Assembly (NCBI RefSeq): GCF_904846715.1
Contig: NZ_CAJHBU010000003.1
Coordinates: 185,763-249,762, forward strand
Origin: Psychrobacter vallis
Lineage (GTDB): Bacteria; Pseudomonadota; Gammaproteobacteria; Pseudomonadales; Moraxellaceae
Reading direction: 5' to 3'
DNA length: 64,000 nucleotides
Each line of letters starts with the position of its first letter. The first letter of the stretch is position 1. Shown piece after piece: positions 9,382-19,105 of the stretch. Both the position numbers and the translations under genes were made by a program. The notes under the pieces are model-generated. The model had not been told where the DNA came from. It saw only the letters and a list, made by a program, of their open reading frames with translations, and made no database searches.

Positions 9382-10797
9382 TTAAAACGAACCAAACATT
9401 GTCCCTAAAATAATAACGGCGACCACACTGATGAGAGGAATGGCCATGGTCACCATCGCGACGTTTAGATAAGACTGCTTATGTGTCAAACCACAAATGG
9501 CAAGTAAGGTAATCACAGCACCACTGTGCGGCAACGTATCCAAACCACCAGCGGCCATCACAGCGACGCGGTGCATCAGTTCTGGGTCGATACCAGCAGC
9601 CACCGCCATTCTTAGATAGTCTTCACCCAATGTCGAGAGTGCAATACTCAAACCACCAGAGGATGAACCTGTGATGCCAGCCAGCGTGGTCATCGCAACC
9701 GCTTCTGAGATGAGTGGGTTGTCAGGCGTTAGGTTCAAAATACTGTCACGGATAATAATAAAACCTGCTAGTGAAGCAATAACTGCTCCATAACCAACTT
9801 CCGATGCGGTGTTAAAAATAGGTAACATCGAGTCGTAAGTACCACGGTTGATGGTTTTTTGTAGATTGGTCCAGTGCCCGATACGCAGCACAATAATCAC
9901 TACGCAAGCCACGACCAATGAGATGATAATTGACCATAAACCGAGTGAACCTGCGATATTCAGCTCTGGAAATTGGGTTTGCAAGCCACTAAAGTCCATC
10001 GAAGGAAAAATCGCATACGTCAATAAAGCGTTTAAAGCGATCACCAATATCAGTGGAATCATAGCAATATTAAATGACGTCTGATGCGTGCTTAATACTT
10101 CGGCTTGTTTTTCAGCCGCTCCAATACCGCCCACATCTTCTTCATCGTGTTGACCGTAGCCTTCGCCTGCGGCATTGGCTTTTTTGGCTCGTGATTGCAA
10201 CCATAACCAACCGCCAATAAACATGATAGTACCGCCAATAATTCCCAAGATAGGGGCGGCAAAGACGTTGGTATTATAGTAAGGAATGGGAATGGCGTTT
10301 TGAATGGCAGGTGTGCCCGGTAAAGCGGTCATAGTAAAGGTAAATGAGCCTAAGGCAATGGCCGCTGGAATCAAGCGCTTAGGAATATCGGCTGCTTTGA
10401 ACAAATCTTTTGCAATGGGATAAATGGCAAAGGCCACAACAAACAACGAGACGCCGCCGTAGGTCAAAATCGCACAGACCAAAATCACCGCGAGTATGGC
10501 CTTGCTGGCACCGAGCTTTTCGACGACGGTACTGGCAATCGCAGTTGCTGCACCAGAGTCAGCCATCAAACGTCCAAATAAGGCGCCCAGCAAGAATATA
10601 GGGAAGAACTTGAGTAAGAATCCACTTAATGAGCCCATAAAGACATCGGTGTAAGCGGGGATGGTGCTTAAAAAGTCACCTGACAGTAAGACGGCTAGTG
10701 TCGCCATAATCGGTGCTAAGATCAGCACGGAATAACCGCGATAAGCAAAGAACATCAAAAGTAATAAAGTAATGATAATAGCAAAGGTACTAAACAT
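9382..10797 (-). CDS. GntP-family permease, probably for 3-hydroxybutyrate or a related acid
   Basis: A 471-aa inner-membrane transporter with about 12-14 hydrophobic segments. Family segments include FLLGALFGRLMADSGAA, LTYGGVSLFVVAFAIYP, TMTALPGTPAIQNAIP and LDTLPHSGAVITLLAICG. The ATG at 10797 is preferred to an upstream start at 10857 because a full AAGGAGG lies 7 nt before it. GntP-family proteins take up gluconate and other hydroxy acids by proton symport. It diverges from scoA-scoB-bdhA, which convert 3-hydroxybutyrate to acetoacetyl-CoA, so a ketone-body substrate is the natural inference. The hydrophilic loop around residues 225-250 (GEGYGQHDEEDVGG) is cytoplasmic-looking and acidic. 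Confidence 0.88.
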   Translation of the reverse strand: MFSTFAIIITLLLLMFFAYRGYSVLILAPIMATLAVLLSGDFLSTIPAYTDVFMGSLSGFLLKFFPIFLLGALFGRLMADSGAATAIASTVVEKLGASKAILAVILVCAILTYGGVSLFVVAFAIYPIAKDLFKAADIPKRLIPAAIALGSFTFTMTALPGTPAIQNAIPIPYYNTNVFAAPILGIIGGTIMFIGGWLWLQSRAKKANAAGEGYGQHDEEDVGGIGAAEKQAEVLSTHQTSFNIAMIPLILVIALNALLTYAIFPSMDFSGLQTQFPELNIAGSLGLWSIIISLVVACVVIIVLRIGHWTNLQKTINRGTYDSMLPIFNTASEVGYGAVIASLAGFIIIRDSILNLTPDNPLISEAVAMTTLAGITGSSSGGLSIALSTLGEDYLRMAVAAGIDPELMHRVAVMAAGGLDTLPHSGAVITLLAICGLTHKQSYLNVAMVTMAIPLISVVAVIILGTMFGSF

Positions 10798-11156
10798 AAT
10801 CGCCCTCCTTGGCAAAATTAAGACAGTGAGTAAACAAAGCAGGTAGGCCGTGATCAATAACAGGGATAAAAATATGCCAATTTGGTGTGTTTTTATCCCT
10901 GAACCTATATCGATACGGTATTAATTTGTCCTATGCTGAGCGGCTACACTGGCTAATACGTTCTACACGTTATTCTCTAGTCGCTACAAAAATAATATGT
11001 TAAGTTAGCATAAGTATTTCATATATGGTATATCGATAAAGAATGTATTGATATGAATTGTTAGCAATAATGGATAGTCTAATGGCATAAACAAGCGAAT
11101 ATCACTGATGATGAATACGCTTGAATAACAAAAAACAGACGGGCAAGGAGATGAGC
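10798..11156. promoter_or_regulatory. Divergent promoter region of the ketone-body locus
   Basis: A 359-base AT-rich stretch that must contain the promoters of the permease (-) and of scoA (+). No dyad strong enough to name was seen, and no regulator gene is adjacent. Confidence 0.45.
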
Positions 11157-11870
11157 ATGAGTCAATCAAAAGTATATAGCAATGCGGAAGCGGCGCTAAA
11201 AGATGTGGTTAGTAATGGTCAAACACTGGCTATTGGTGGCTTCGGTCTATGCGGCATTCCAGAAGCATTGATTGAAGCGCTTCGTGATAGCGGGGTAAAA
11301 GACCTCACCTGTATTAGTAATAATGCGGGTGTCGACGGATTTGGCTTAGGGTTACTACTAGAGACTCGTCAAATCAAAAAGATGATCTCCTCTTATGTGG
11401 GTGAAAACAAAGAGTTTGAGCGCCAATACTTGGCGGGCGAGTTAGAAGTTGAGTTAACGCCGCAAGGAACATTGGCCGAAAAGCTGCGCTCAGGTGGTGC
11501 TGGCATTCCAGCATTTTATACCGCAACTGGTGTTGGGACACTTGTCGCTGAGGGTAAGGAGACGCGTGACTTTGATGGACGTACTTATGTGCTTGAGCAT
11601 TCACTACGTGCCGATGTAGCACTAATCAAAGCACAAAAGGCTGATAAATCTGGTAATTTAATATTCAATAAGACGGCGCGTAACTTCAATCCAGACTGCG
11701 CGATGGCGGGCAAAATCACCATTGTCGAAGTAGAAGAAATTGTCGAGACTGGCACACTGAATCCAGATGAGATTCATTTACCGGGTATATTTGTTCAGCG
11801 AATTGTCTTGAACAGTAATCCTGAAAAACGTATCGAAAAAACCACGATCAAAGCCCCTGAAAGCCTCTAA
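11157..11870 (+). CDS. scoA: Succinyl-CoA:3-ketoacid CoA-transferase subunit A
   Basis: A 237-aa alpha subunit of the 3-oxoacid CoA-transferase (SCOT). With subunit B it moves CoA from succinyl-CoA to acetoacetate. The glycine-rich [16 protein letters not shown] (about residues 26-41) and [14 protein letters not shown] are typical of subunit A. The start at 11157 is chosen because AAGGAG lies exactly 6 nt upstream; the ATG at 11151 abuts the Shine-Dalgarno, and an upstream TTG frame is unlikely. The gene is followed after 61 bases by subunit B and then by bdhA, a complete route from 3-hydroxybutyrate to acetoacetyl-CoA. Cytoplasmic. Confidence 0.94.
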   Translation: MSQSKVYSNAEAALKDVVSNGQTLAIGGFGLCGIPEALIEALRDSGVKDLTCISNNAGVDGFGLGLLLETRQIKKMISSYVGENKEFERQYLAGELEVELTPQGTLAEKLRSGGAGIPAFYTATGVGTLVAEGKETRDFDGRTYVLEHSLRADVALIKAQKADKSGNLIFNKTARNFNPDCAMAGKITIVEVEEIVETGTLNPDEIHLPGIFVQRIVLNSNPEKRIEKTTIKAPESL

Positions 11871-11931
11871 ATAATTGGCAGAAAATTTTTGAATTTATAA
11901 AATAAAGTATTAAAAAAATAAGGAAATCATC

Positions 11932-12561
11932 ATGGCATGGACAAGAGAACAAATGGCACAGCGTGCCGCAAAAGAGTTAAAAGACGGCTATTATGTCAAT
12001 TTGGGTATTGGTTTACCAACACTCGTGGCCAATTATATTCCTGAAAATGTGGATGTGTGGCTACAATCAGAAAACGGCCTATTAGGCATAGGGGAGTTTC
12101 CAACCGCAGAAAACGTCGATGCTGATTTGATTAATGCAGGCAAACAAACGGTAACAGCAGAGCCGGGAGCCAGTTATTTTAGTAGCTCAGAATCCTTTGC
12201 GATGATTCGTGGTGGTCATGTCAATCTGGCCATACTGGGCGCAATGGAAGTCTCAGAGCAAGGCGATCTTGCCAACTGGATGATTCCCAAAAAAATGGTC
12301 AAAGGCATGGGCGGTGCTATGGATCTTGTGGCAGGCGTGCAGCGCGTCATTGTATTGATGGAGCAAGTCAATAAGCACGGCGACCCAAAAATTCTTGCCA
12401 ACTGTGAGCTGCCATTGACAGGTAAAGGCGTGGTTGATCGTATCATCACTGAGCTTGCCGTACTGGATGTCACTGACAATGGGCTGAAGTTGGTTGAGCT
12501 GGCGGATGGTGTGAGCTTTGAAGAACTACAAGAAAAAACACCCGTGAATATCGCTCAATAG
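11932..12561 (+). CDS. scoB: Succinyl-CoA:3-ketoacid CoA-transferase subunit B
   Basis: A 209-aa beta subunit. The SENGLLGIG segment (about residues 46-54) contains the catalytic glutamate that forms the enzyme-CoA thioester in this family. The [15 protein letters not shown] region near residue 24 and [10 protein letters not shown] near residue 127 are also diagnostic. An AAGGAAA sits about 8 nt before the ATG. The gene lies between scoA and bdhA in one transcription unit. The subunits assemble as an alpha2-beta2-type transferase in the cytoplasm. Confidence 0.95.
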   Translation: MAWTREQMAQRAAKELKDGYYVNLGIGLPTLVANYIPENVDVWLQSENGLLGIGEFPTAENVDADLINAGKQTVTAEPGASYFSSSESFAMIRGGHVNLAILGAMEVSEQGDLANWMIPKKMVKGMGGAMDLVAGVQRVIVLMEQVNKHGDPKILANCELPLTGKGVVDRIITELAVLDVTDNGLKLVELADGVSFEELQEKTPVNIAQ

Positions 12562-12615
12562 TTTTAGATCATTGCCTTTAAACGATTGCTTTTAGACCAC
12601 TGTTAAGGAAGATAT

Positions 12616-13416
12616 ATGGCGACCCAATTACAACAGGATTTGACGGGCAAAGTGGCGTTGGTCACTGGCGCGGCAAGTGGTATTGGACGGAATATCGCTG
12701 AAGCTTATGCTCAGGCAGGCGCTGCTGTGGGCATCGCAGATATAAACGTTGGTGCCGCCCAGAAAACCGCCACCGCGATCGAAGCTAGCGGTGGTCAAGC
12801 ACTCGCTATTGCTATGGACGTTACCTCTGAAAGCGCTGTCAACGATGGCGTACAAAAACTGGTCGATACTTTTGGTGGCATTGATATTTTGGTTTCTAAC
12901 GCAGGTATTCAGATCATTGATCCGATCAATAAAATGGCCTTTGATGATTGGAAAAAAATGCTGGCTATTCATTTGGATGGGGCATTTTTGACCACCAAAG
13001 CGGCCGTACAACACATGTATAAAGAGGATAGAGGTGGCACAGTCATCTATATGGGCTCAGTGCATTCGCATGAAGCGTCATTGTATAAAGCACCTTATGT
13101 CACGGCCAAGCATGGTTTGCTTGGGCTATGTCGTGTGCTAGCAAAGGAGGGCGCGGAGCATAATGTACGCGCGCACGTGATCTGTCCGGGCTTTGTCAAA
13201 ACGCCTCTAGTCGACAAGCAAATTCCGCAACAAGCGGCTGAAAAAGGCATCAGTGAAGAATCCGTGGTTAACGACATCATGCTCGTGAATACAGTTGATA
13301 AAGAGTTTACGACGGTCGATGATATTGCGCAATTGGCCTTATTTTTAGCCGCATTTCCTACCAATGTTTTTACTGGACAATCTATCGTTGCGAGTCATGG
13401 TTGGTTTATGAATTAA
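12616..13416 (+). CDS. bdhA: D-3-hydroxybutyrate dehydrogenase (SDR family)
   Basis: A 266-aa NAD-dependent short-chain dehydrogenase that oxidises (R)-3-hydroxybutyrate to acetoacetate. Visible are the cofactor motif TGAASGIG (about residues 17-24), NAG (about 97-99) and the catalytic Ser-Tyr-Lys within [21 protein letters not shown] (S about 147, Y about 160, K about 164). The C-terminus HGWFMN is typical of 3-hydroxybutyrate dehydrogenases. AAGGAAG lies about 5 nt before the ATG. It is the last gene of the scoAB-bdhA unit, with a terminator 33 bases downstream. The product supplies acetoacetate to the CoA-transferase. Confidence 0.93.
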   Translation: MATQLQQDLTGKVALVTGAASGIGRNIAEAYAQAGAAVGIADINVGAAQKTATAIEASGGQALAIAMDVTSESAVNDGVQKLVDTFGGIDILVSNAGIQIIDPINKMAFDDWKKMLAIHLDGAFLTTKAAVQHMYKEDRGGTVIYMGSVHSHEASLYKAPYVTAKHGLLGLCRVLAKEGAEHNVRAHVICPGFVKTPLVDKQIPQQAAEKGISEESVVNDIMLVNTVDKEFTTVDDIAQLALFLAAFPTNVFTGQSIVASHGWFMN

Positions 13417-13448
13417 CGGGTTTATGACTAAGTAGGTATCATTTGTAC

Positions 13449-13487
13449 AAACCATAACGTCAGACCCAATGGCGTTGTGGTTTTTTT
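13449..13487 (+). terminator. Terminator of the scoA-scoB-bdhA operon
   Basis: AACCATAACG pairs with CGTTGTGGTT (one G-T pair) over a 13-nt loop, followed by T7. Confidence 0.8.
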
Positions 13488-13588
13488 ATGCTTTCAATTG
13501 AGCTACACTGTCACGATAACAGGTTTGGACAACAGGCTTGTCGGCTATACTATTGACCATGTCTGTCCCAGTATATATCGATTTGTCC

Positions 13589-13687
13589 TATAGTTAATTC
13601 AATTTGAAAGTGTTACAAGGCAACCGAGTGTAGATGTATATTGAATACGTCAAGCGAGGTTAACGCTTTTATAGTGGATTGAATATA
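13589..13687 (+). repeat. Interspersed palindromic-ended repeat, copy 2 of 3
   Basis: A 99-bp variant sharing the core ACAAGGCAACCGAG and CAAGCGAGGTTAAC with copies at 1241-1349 and 26085-26193. Its ends differ: TATAGT at 13589 and TATAGTGGATTGAATATA at the right. It lies just upstream of apbC and could carry or disturb its promoter. Non-coding. Confidence 0.6.
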
Positions 13688-13724
13688 CCATACCAACCCA
13701 CTTATATAGGTAGTAACGGCAGCT

Positions 13725-14936
13725 ATGTTTAACTTCATGAAAAAAAAATCCAATTCAGCATCTGAAACCCCGCAACAGCGGGCAGAACGTGATAGTGCCG
13801 TGGATAAGGTGCTGCTCGGCTATGAAGTCGGTACTGTCAGCATCGTTACCATGGTTACTGGTCTTGAGCGTGATGGTGATCAGCTTACCTTAGATTTGCG
13901 CTTGCCACAAAACAGCAATCCTGAAACCATCCAACAGGAGCTTGGACGGATGCTCCAGCCGCATGGTATCAAAACCATCCATATGAATGTGCGCTTGCAT
14001 GCACCAGAGAAAGGCGCAGGCTCAACCTTACCAAAGCCAATCCCCAAGACGACCAATGCCATGGACAGTCAAAGTCAACCACCTCCAAGCACTGATGCCG
14101 AACCGCCAATCACTAAATCAGCACCAACACAAACGTCATTAGCGGCACATCCACGCATTCGTCACATCATTGTGGTTGCTTCAGGCAAAGGCGGTGTCGG
14201 TAAATCAACCACGACAGTCAATATTGCTTTGGCGTTACAAAAGCTTGGTAACCGCGTTGGGGTACTCGATGCGGATATTTACGGTCCGAGCATGCCAACG
14301 ATGCTAGGTGTAGATAATGTCAAACCCCAGTTAGAGAATGAGCAATTCGTCCCCGTTAACGCTCATGGTATGGCGATGCTATCGATTGGCAGTCTGCTCG
14401 ATGGCGATAATACACCTGTTGCGTGGCGTGGCCCTAAAGCGACGGGGGCATTGATGCAACTGTATAATCAAACCAACTGGCCACAGCTAGACTATTTGGT
14501 CATTGATATGCCACCAGGAACTGGTGATATACAGCTGACATTGGCTCAGCGTATTCCAGTGACCGGCGCGGTGATTGTCACGACGCCGCAGCATGTTGCG
14601 CTACTTGACGCCCAAAAAGGCATCGAGATGTTTAATAAAACCAATATTCCAGTATTGGGCGTGGTTGAAAACATGGCGCTGCATACGTGTAGCAATTGTC
14701 AGCATACTGAAGCGATTTTTGGTACTGGTGGCGGTGAGTTTATCGCTGAGCAGTATCACGTACCGTTATTAGGACAACTCCCACTCGCCAGCGGTATCCG
14801 TGCGCAAGTGGATAAAGGCGAGCCAAGCGTCTTAGTTAATGACGAGTTTGCGACGTATTATCTAAACATTGCTAAAAATATCGAAGCCAATATCAATAAG
14901 TTTGCCAAACCAGTCGATGATAAGCGTATTTTTTGA
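13725..14936 (+). CDS. apbC: Mrp/NBP35-family Fe-S cluster carrier ATPase
   Basis: A 403-aa cytoplasmic P-loop ATPase that binds and transfers Fe-S clusters. An N-terminal MIP18-like region (about residues 20-90) is followed by a Pro/Ser/Thr linker and the deviant Walker A GKGGVGKST (about 154-162). The CSNC pair (about 325-328) is the cluster-binding CxxC of the family. LDADIYGPSMPTMLG and DMPPGTGDIQLTLAQ are further family markers. The gene stands alone between repeat copy 2 and dcd, 112 bases upstream of dcd. Confidence 0.94.
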   Translation: MFNFMKKKSNSASETPQQRAERDSAVDKVLLGYEVGTVSIVTMVTGLERDGDQLTLDLRLPQNSNPETIQQELGRMLQPHGIKTIHMNVRLHAPEKGAGSTLPKPIPKTTNAMDSQSQPPPSTDAEPPITKSAPTQTSLAAHPRIRHIIVVASGKGGVGKSTTTVNIALALQKLGNRVGVLDADIYGPSMPTMLGVDNVKPQLENEQFVPVNAHGMAMLSIGSLLDGDNTPVAWRGPKATGALMQLYNQTNWPQLDYLVIDMPPGTGDIQLTLAQRIPVTGAVIVTTPQHVALLDAQKGIEMFNKTNIPVLGVVENMALHTCSNCQHTEAIFGTGGGEFIAEQYHVPLLGQLPLASGIRAQVDKGEPSVLVNDEFATYYLNIAKNIEANINKFAKPVDDKRIF

Positions 14937-14970
14937 TGTTTAAAAAGTTTGATTAAAGGAATCACTACCC

Positions 14971-14999
14971 TATAAATTAACCCATCAATTCCGTATAAT
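14971..14999 (+). promoter_or_regulatory. Candidate promoter of dcd
   Basis: A consensus -10 TATAAT (14994-14999) lies 17 bp from a poor -35 (TATAAA, 14971-14976), about 50 bases before the dcd start. The -10 is convincing and the -35 is not. Confidence 0.45.
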
Positions 15000-15048
15000 C
15001 GTCGCTATCGAAAAATCATCACTGTGAAATATTTGCTAAGGAATAAAA

Positions 15049-15624
15049 ATGTCTATTAAATCTGACCGCTGGATTCGTAAAATGGCCGAAGAGCATGGCA
15101 TGATTGAGCCATTTGAAGCGGGTCAAGTACGATTCAATGATGCTGGCGAGCGTTTGGTCAGCTACGGCACCTCAAGCTATGGTTATGATGTACGCTGCGC
15201 CCCTGAATTTAAAGTCTTCACCAACGTCCATTCAGTCGTGGTCGATCCTAAGAATTTTGACGAAAAAAGCTTTATCGATATTGTAGGTGACGAGTGCATC
15301 ATTCCGCCCAATTCTTTTGCGCTGGCACGTACGATGGAGTATTTCCGTATTCCACGTGACGTATTGACTATCTGCCTTGGCAAATCAACGTATGCGCGCT
15401 GTGGCATCATCGTCAACGTCACACCGCTTGAGCCTGAGTGGGAAGGACATGTCACTTTAGAGTTTAGTAACACCACCAATCTGCCAGCGCGTATTTATGC
15501 GGGAGAAGGGGTGGCACAGATGCTGTTTTTCCAAAGTGATGCTGACGATGTGTGTGAAACCAGCTACAAAGATCGCGGCGGTAAATACCAAGGTCAGCGT
15601 GGGGTTACGTTGCCAAGAACTTAG
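15049..15624 (+). CDS. dcd: dCTP deaminase
   Basis: A 191-aa homotrimeric enzyme that deaminates dCTP to dUTP, supplying dUMP for thymidylate synthesis. Family segments are [16 protein letters not shown] (about residues 43-58), [29 protein letters not shown] with the catalytic Glu in its TLE tail (about residues 109-137), and the C-terminal [17 protein letters not shown] lid. The length is normal. TAAGGAAT precedes the ATG by about 4 nt. It is followed by a terminator shared with the convergent sspB. Confidence 0.96.
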   Translation: MSIKSDRWIRKMAEEHGMIEPFEAGQVRFNDAGERLVSYGTSSYGYDVRCAPEFKVFTNVHSVVVDPKNFDEKSFIDIVGDECIIPPNSFALARTMEYFRIPRDVLTICLGKSTYARCGIIVNVTPLEPEWEGHVTLEFSNTTNLPARIYAGEGVAQMLFFQSDADDVCETSYKDRGGKYQGQRGVTLPRT

Positions 15625-15663
15625 GAATTGCTTTAATAATCCAGTTCATTTAGCAAAATCGCC

Positions 15664-15698
15664 AAAAAGCCAGCCATATCAAATATGGCTGGCTTTTT
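15664..15698. terminator. Bidirectional terminator between dcd and sspB
   Basis: AAAAAGCCAGCCATA pairs with TATGGCTGGCTTTTTT over a 5-nt loop. A-run and T-run on both sides allow it to serve both convergent genes. Confidence 0.9.
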
Positions 15699-15714
15699 TG
15701 ACGCTATGCATTTT

Positions 15715-16149
15715 TTACTTTAAAACTTTTAAGCCAGCTTTATTATCACGTTTGGGTTTAGGAGCGGCATTGGCTTGCTTAGGAGGCGCTACCGAATCCT
15801 CTTCAGGTTGATAGTTTTCGTACTCATTCGGGTCAAAAAACATACCTTGCGAGTTTTCTTTGGCGTAAATGCCCATGACCGCAGTAAGTGGTACCCAAAT
15901 CTCTTGTGATACCCCACCAAAGCGTGCACTAAAGTGGATATATTCGTTTTCCATATTCATATTGCCCGTCGCACGGCTGGCAATATTTAGTACAATACGC
16001 CCATCTTGTACATGTTCTGTTGGAATCTGTAGATTCTCAGCAGTGGCATCGACCATTAAGTACGGGGTGAGCGCATTGTCTTCTATCCATTCATATATTG
16101 CGCGCACCATATACGGACGTGTTGGGGTGATAGAGGTCATTTCGCTCAT
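15715..16149 (-). CDS. sspB: ClpXP protease specificity-enhancing factor SspB
   Basis: A 144-aa adaptor that delivers ssrA-tagged proteins to ClpXP. The SspB fold is recognised in RPYMVRAIYEWIEDNALTPY (about residues 11-30), DGRIVLNIASRATGNM and FSARFGGVSQEIWVP. An acidic, Pro-rich linker leads to the terminal GLKVLK, the ClpX-docking tail (XB peptide). It lies downstream of sspA on the same strand with a 147-base gap, the usual sspA-sspB order. Cytoplasmic. Confidence 0.94.
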   Translation of the reverse strand: MSEMTSITPTRPYMVRAIYEWIEDNALTPYLMVDATAENLQIPTEHVQDGRIVLNIASRATGNMNMENEYIHFSARFGGVSQEIWVPLTAVMGIYAKENSQGMFFDPNEYENYQPEEDSVAPPKQANAAPKPKRDNKAGLKVLK

Positions 16150-16296
16150 TTTTTGGTTTCCTATACTGATAGTATTAAACTGATTATATTAAATAAGGGT
16201 GAATAAAACATTGGCTTAAGGTTGTTATTAATCTATAGAAGATGTATCACTCTTTAATTGTTATTTATTCTAAGATAACGGTCAGCACTTGTCTAA

Positions 16297-16911
16297 TTAA
16301 CGGATGCTTTTTTGGAAACTATTACGCTCAAAGACCCGTGTTTGATAATCAAACAATGGGCGACTGATCGCGTGTGGTAGTTCTATGCCCATTTCATCTA
16401 GTCGCCATAATAGAGGGGCCAATAAAATGTCGCACCAGCCAAACTCATCTGCCATGAAATATGATTTGTGAGCAAATAACGGTGATAGGGTAATTAATGA
16501 GTCGCTGAGCTGTTTTTTAGCGATTGCCGCTTGTCCTTTATTAAAGCTATCTGGATGCATCAGGAGGCGTTTACCTAGTGACAGCCAATCGCGCTGGATA
16601 CGCCAAGCCAACTGTCGAAACTGCGCACGCTCTTGCGGTGTTTCAGGCAGCAACTTGTTTGTATGGTAGCGTTCTTCAAGATATTCAAAGATTACGTTGA
16701 TTTCGTAGAGTGCAATATCACGCTGCTGTAAGACCGGCAAAGTATGATAAGGGTTTAGCTCAGTTAAATCTTCAGGACGCTCAGAGTGCAAACGTGATAA
16801 ATAGTAAGCGAGCTTTTTTTCTTCAAGTAATAGGCGCACTACATGACTGTCGTAGCCGTCATCAGCGTATAAAATTAGCTGACTACTTGGAATGTCATTC
16901 GCATCAATCAT
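16297..16911 (-). CDS. sspA: Stringent starvation protein A (GST-fold RNA polymerase-associated protein)
   Basis: A 204-aa protein with a thioredoxin-like N-terminal half (LILYADDGYDSHVVRLLLEEK, about residues 12-32; NPYHTLPVL near 53) and an all-helical GST C-terminal half. SspA proteins bind RNA polymerase and are induced under starvation and acid stress. They lack GST activity. The start at 16911 gives the normal length. The sspB gene follows on the same strand. The terminator for the opposite side lies beyond 17100. Confidence 0.92.
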   Translation of the reverse strand: MIDANDIPSSQLILYADDGYDSHVVRLLLEEKKLAYYLSRLHSERPEDLTELNPYHTLPVLQQRDIALYEINVIFEYLEERYHTNKLLPETPQERAQFRQLAWRIQRDWLSLGKRLLMHPDSFNKGQAAIAKKQLSDSLITLSPLFAHKSYFMADEFGWCDILLAPLLWRLDEMGIELPHAISRPLFDYQTRVFERNSFQKSIR

Positions 16912-17048
16912 GAAAGCCTAATGTTAATAGTGAAGACTGTCATCGTAAACAAAGTCGGCTTATTTATCAAGGGAACGTGCGTAAACATTGCTTGCGAGCG
17001 CCTTATTTGTCTTATTTTTAGCACTTATAATCCGTTTCAGAAAATATG

Positions 17049-17086
17049 ATCAGCAGTGCCTATTTGTGAATATTCAACACGCCCTA
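17049..17086. repeat. Solitary end of the 50559-50840 MITE-like element
   Basis: Thirty-eight bases match 50803-50840, the right end of the 282-bp element, with two mismatches, ending in AACACGCCCTA. No matching left end is found nearby, so this is a deletion relic or a recombination scar. Confidence 0.55.
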
Positions 17087-17098
17087 ATATCAAAGCAC

Positions 17099-17124
17099 AA
17101 AAAAGCACTACAGAAGTAGTGCTT
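17099..17124 (-). terminator. Terminator of petABC
   Basis: AAGCACTAC pairs with GTAGTGCTT over a 4-nt loop, with a T-run following on the minus strand. It lies 37 bases past the petC stop. Confidence 0.85.
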
Positions 17125-17160
17125 AATATTATCTTTCGATTTTATAGGCTAATCATTTAC

Positions 17161-17877
17161 TTATTTTACGTCTTTCCAGAATTCTTTATTCAGTAAGTAA
17201 ACTGGAATCAGTAATACTAATAAGAATAAAATCACAAAGAATCCAATGACTTTACGGTCATGGCGTACAGGTTCGCCCATCCACGCCATAAAGTTGACCA
17301 AGTCACCCACTTCGCTTTCAAACTCCTCTGCACTCAATTGTTCTTGCATATTATGCAATACATGAGGCATTGCCGCATTTTGTAGCACTAAGTTATTAGC
17401 ACCCCAAGGACGGCTTGGATCTTCATAGAACGATAGTAAATAAGTGTAGACCCAGTCATCACCGCGTAGTCTATTTTCTAATGATAGATCTGGAGGTGCT
17501 GCACCAAACCAAGATGCTTGTACTTCAGGATCAATCTCAGCATTGATATGCTCACCGATTTGATCGGTAGTTACCATTAGGTATTTTTCGACCAGTTCAG
17601 GTGGTATTTCTAAATCTTTGGCGATGCGAGAGTGACGAACGTACTGTGCTGAGTGACAACCCGCACAGTAGTTCATAAAGATTTTTGCACCATTTTGTAG
17701 TGAGCCTTTATTGGTAAAATCAATAGGGGCAGTACTACAAGCCAAGTGTTCTTCTACACCTTCAGCGTTCACGAATGTACCACATCCGCCGCCGCCAGCT
17801 GCCAGTGCTGTACCGGCAGTCAGAGTTAATGCTGCACCTAATCCTAAACCTGTTAAGGATTTTGTTAGGATATTCAT
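17161..17877 (-). CDS. petC: Ubiquinol-cytochrome c reductase, cytochrome c1
   Basis: A 238-aa membrane-anchored c-type cytochrome of complex III that passes electrons from the Rieske protein to soluble cytochrome c. A signal peptide (to about residue 26, ALA-AGGGG) precedes the heme site CAGCH (about residues 71-75). The axial methionine is probably in the PHVLHNM region. A single C-terminal membrane anchor (about 211-232) faces the periplasm. The start ATG overlaps the petB stop by one base (TGATG), which implies translational coupling. Third gene of petA-petB-petC. Confidence 0.96.
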   Translation of the reverse strand: MNILTKSLTGLGLGAALTLTAGTALAAGGGGCGTFVNAEGVEEHLACSTAPIDFTNKGSLQNGAKIFMNYCAGCHSAQYVRHSRIAKDLEIPPELVEKYLMVTTDQIGEHINAEIDPEVQASWFGAAPPDLSLENRLRGDDWVYTYLLSFYEDPSRPWGANNLVLQNAAMPHVLHNMQEQLSAEEFESEVGDLVNFMAWMGEPVRHDRKVIGFFVILFLLVLLIPVYLLNKEFWKDVK

Positions 17878-19103
17878 CAGTGACCTCCGGTAACGCGTTC
17901 TGGTGGCTGTTTACACTTCTCAATAGCAGTGTAGAACGGCATCAATAAGAAGAATAAGAAATATAAAACCGTGAATACACGTGACATAATTGTCGCCGTC
18001 GGTGTAGCAGGTGTTGCACCCAAGTAGCCCAATACAACAAAGCTAATGGCAAATACAGTCAGTGCAATCTTAGACAAGATGCCTTTATAACGCATAGAGC
18101 GTACAGGTGATCTATCAAGCCATGGTATCAAGAATAATACAGCAATCGCAGCACCCATCGCAATGACGCCACCCAGCTTATCTGGAACGGCACGTAAGAT
18201 GGCATAAAATGGTGTGTAGTACCATACTGGTGCAATATGTGCTGGTGTTTTCAGTGAGTTTGCTGTCTCAAAGTTTGGTGGCTCAAGGAAGAAACCGCCG
18301 CCTTCAGGGAAGAAGAACACCACTGCAAAGAAGCAGATAAAGAAGACTACGATACCAACCATGTCATGCACAGTGTAGTACGGATGGAATTCGATACCGT
18401 CTAATGGGATACCGTTTTTATCTTTTAGCTTTTTGATGTCGATGCCATCAGGGTTGTTTGAACCCACATGATGCAGCGCCACAATGTGCATGAATACTAA
18501 GCCGACAAGTACTAAAGGAATAGCAACCACGTGTAAAGCAAAGAAGCGGTTTAGCGTGATACCTGAGATGATATAGTCACCACGTACCCATTCAGCAAGA
18601 CCATCACCAATGACTGGCAGCGCAGCAGGAAGGTTCAAAATAACCTGTGCACCCCAAAATGACATGTTGCCCCAAGGTAATAGGTAACCAAAGAAGCCTT
18701 CTGCCATTAGCGCTAAGTAGATACCCATACCGATGAGCCAAATAAGCTCACGCGGCTTTTGGTATGAACCGTATAACAATGCTCTAAACATGTGTAGATA
18801 CACCACGACAAAGAACGCAGACGCGCCAGTCGAGTGCATATAACGAATGAGCCAGCCACCTTTTACATCACGCATGATATATTCAACAGACGCAAATGCC
18901 CCTTCGGCACTCGGGTTGTACATCATCGTCAGCCATATACCGGTCACCAATTGGTTGACCAATACAATCATCGACAACACGCCAAAGAAGTACCAAAAGT
19001 TAAAGTTTTTTGGTGCATAGTACTTTGACATATGGTATTCATAGGTTTCGGTCGCTGGAAAACGCGCGTCCACCCAATGCATTAACTTTTTACCCATACT
19101 CAT
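17877..19103 (-). CDS. petB: Ubiquinol-cytochrome c reductase, cytochrome b
   Basis: A 408-aa inner-membrane subunit of the bc1 complex with eight expected helices. It ligates the two b hemes and forms the Qo and Qi sites. MHSTGASAFFVVVYLHMFR, GYLLPWGNMSFWGAQVI, and FALHVVAIPLVLVGLVFMHIVALH carry heme ligand histidines. The Qo-site motif PPNFETANSLKTP is present where PEW-type motifs occur in other bacteria. It has normal length for proteobacteria. It lies 2 bases from petA and overlaps petC by one base. Confidence 0.97.
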   Translation of the reverse strand: MSMGKKLMHWVDARFPATETYEYHMSKYYAPKNFNFWYFFGVLSMIVLVNQLVTGIWLTMMYNPSAEGAFASVEYIMRDVKGGWLIRYMHSTGASAFFVVVYLHMFRALLYGSYQKPRELIWLIGMGIYLALMAEGFFGYLLPWGNMSFWGAQVILNLPAALPVIGDGLAEWVRGDYIISGITLNRFFALHVVAIPLVLVGLVFMHIVALHHVGSNNPDGIDIKKLKDKNGIPLDGIEFHPYYTVHDMVGIVVFFICFFAVVFFFPEGGGFFLEPPNFETANSLKTPAHIAPVWYYTPFYAILRAVPDKLGGVIAMGAAIAVLFLIPWLDRSPVRSMRYKGILSKIALTVFAISFVVLGYLGATPATPTATIMSRVFTVLYFLFFLLMPFYTAIEKCKQPPERVTGGH

Positions 19104-19105
19104 AT

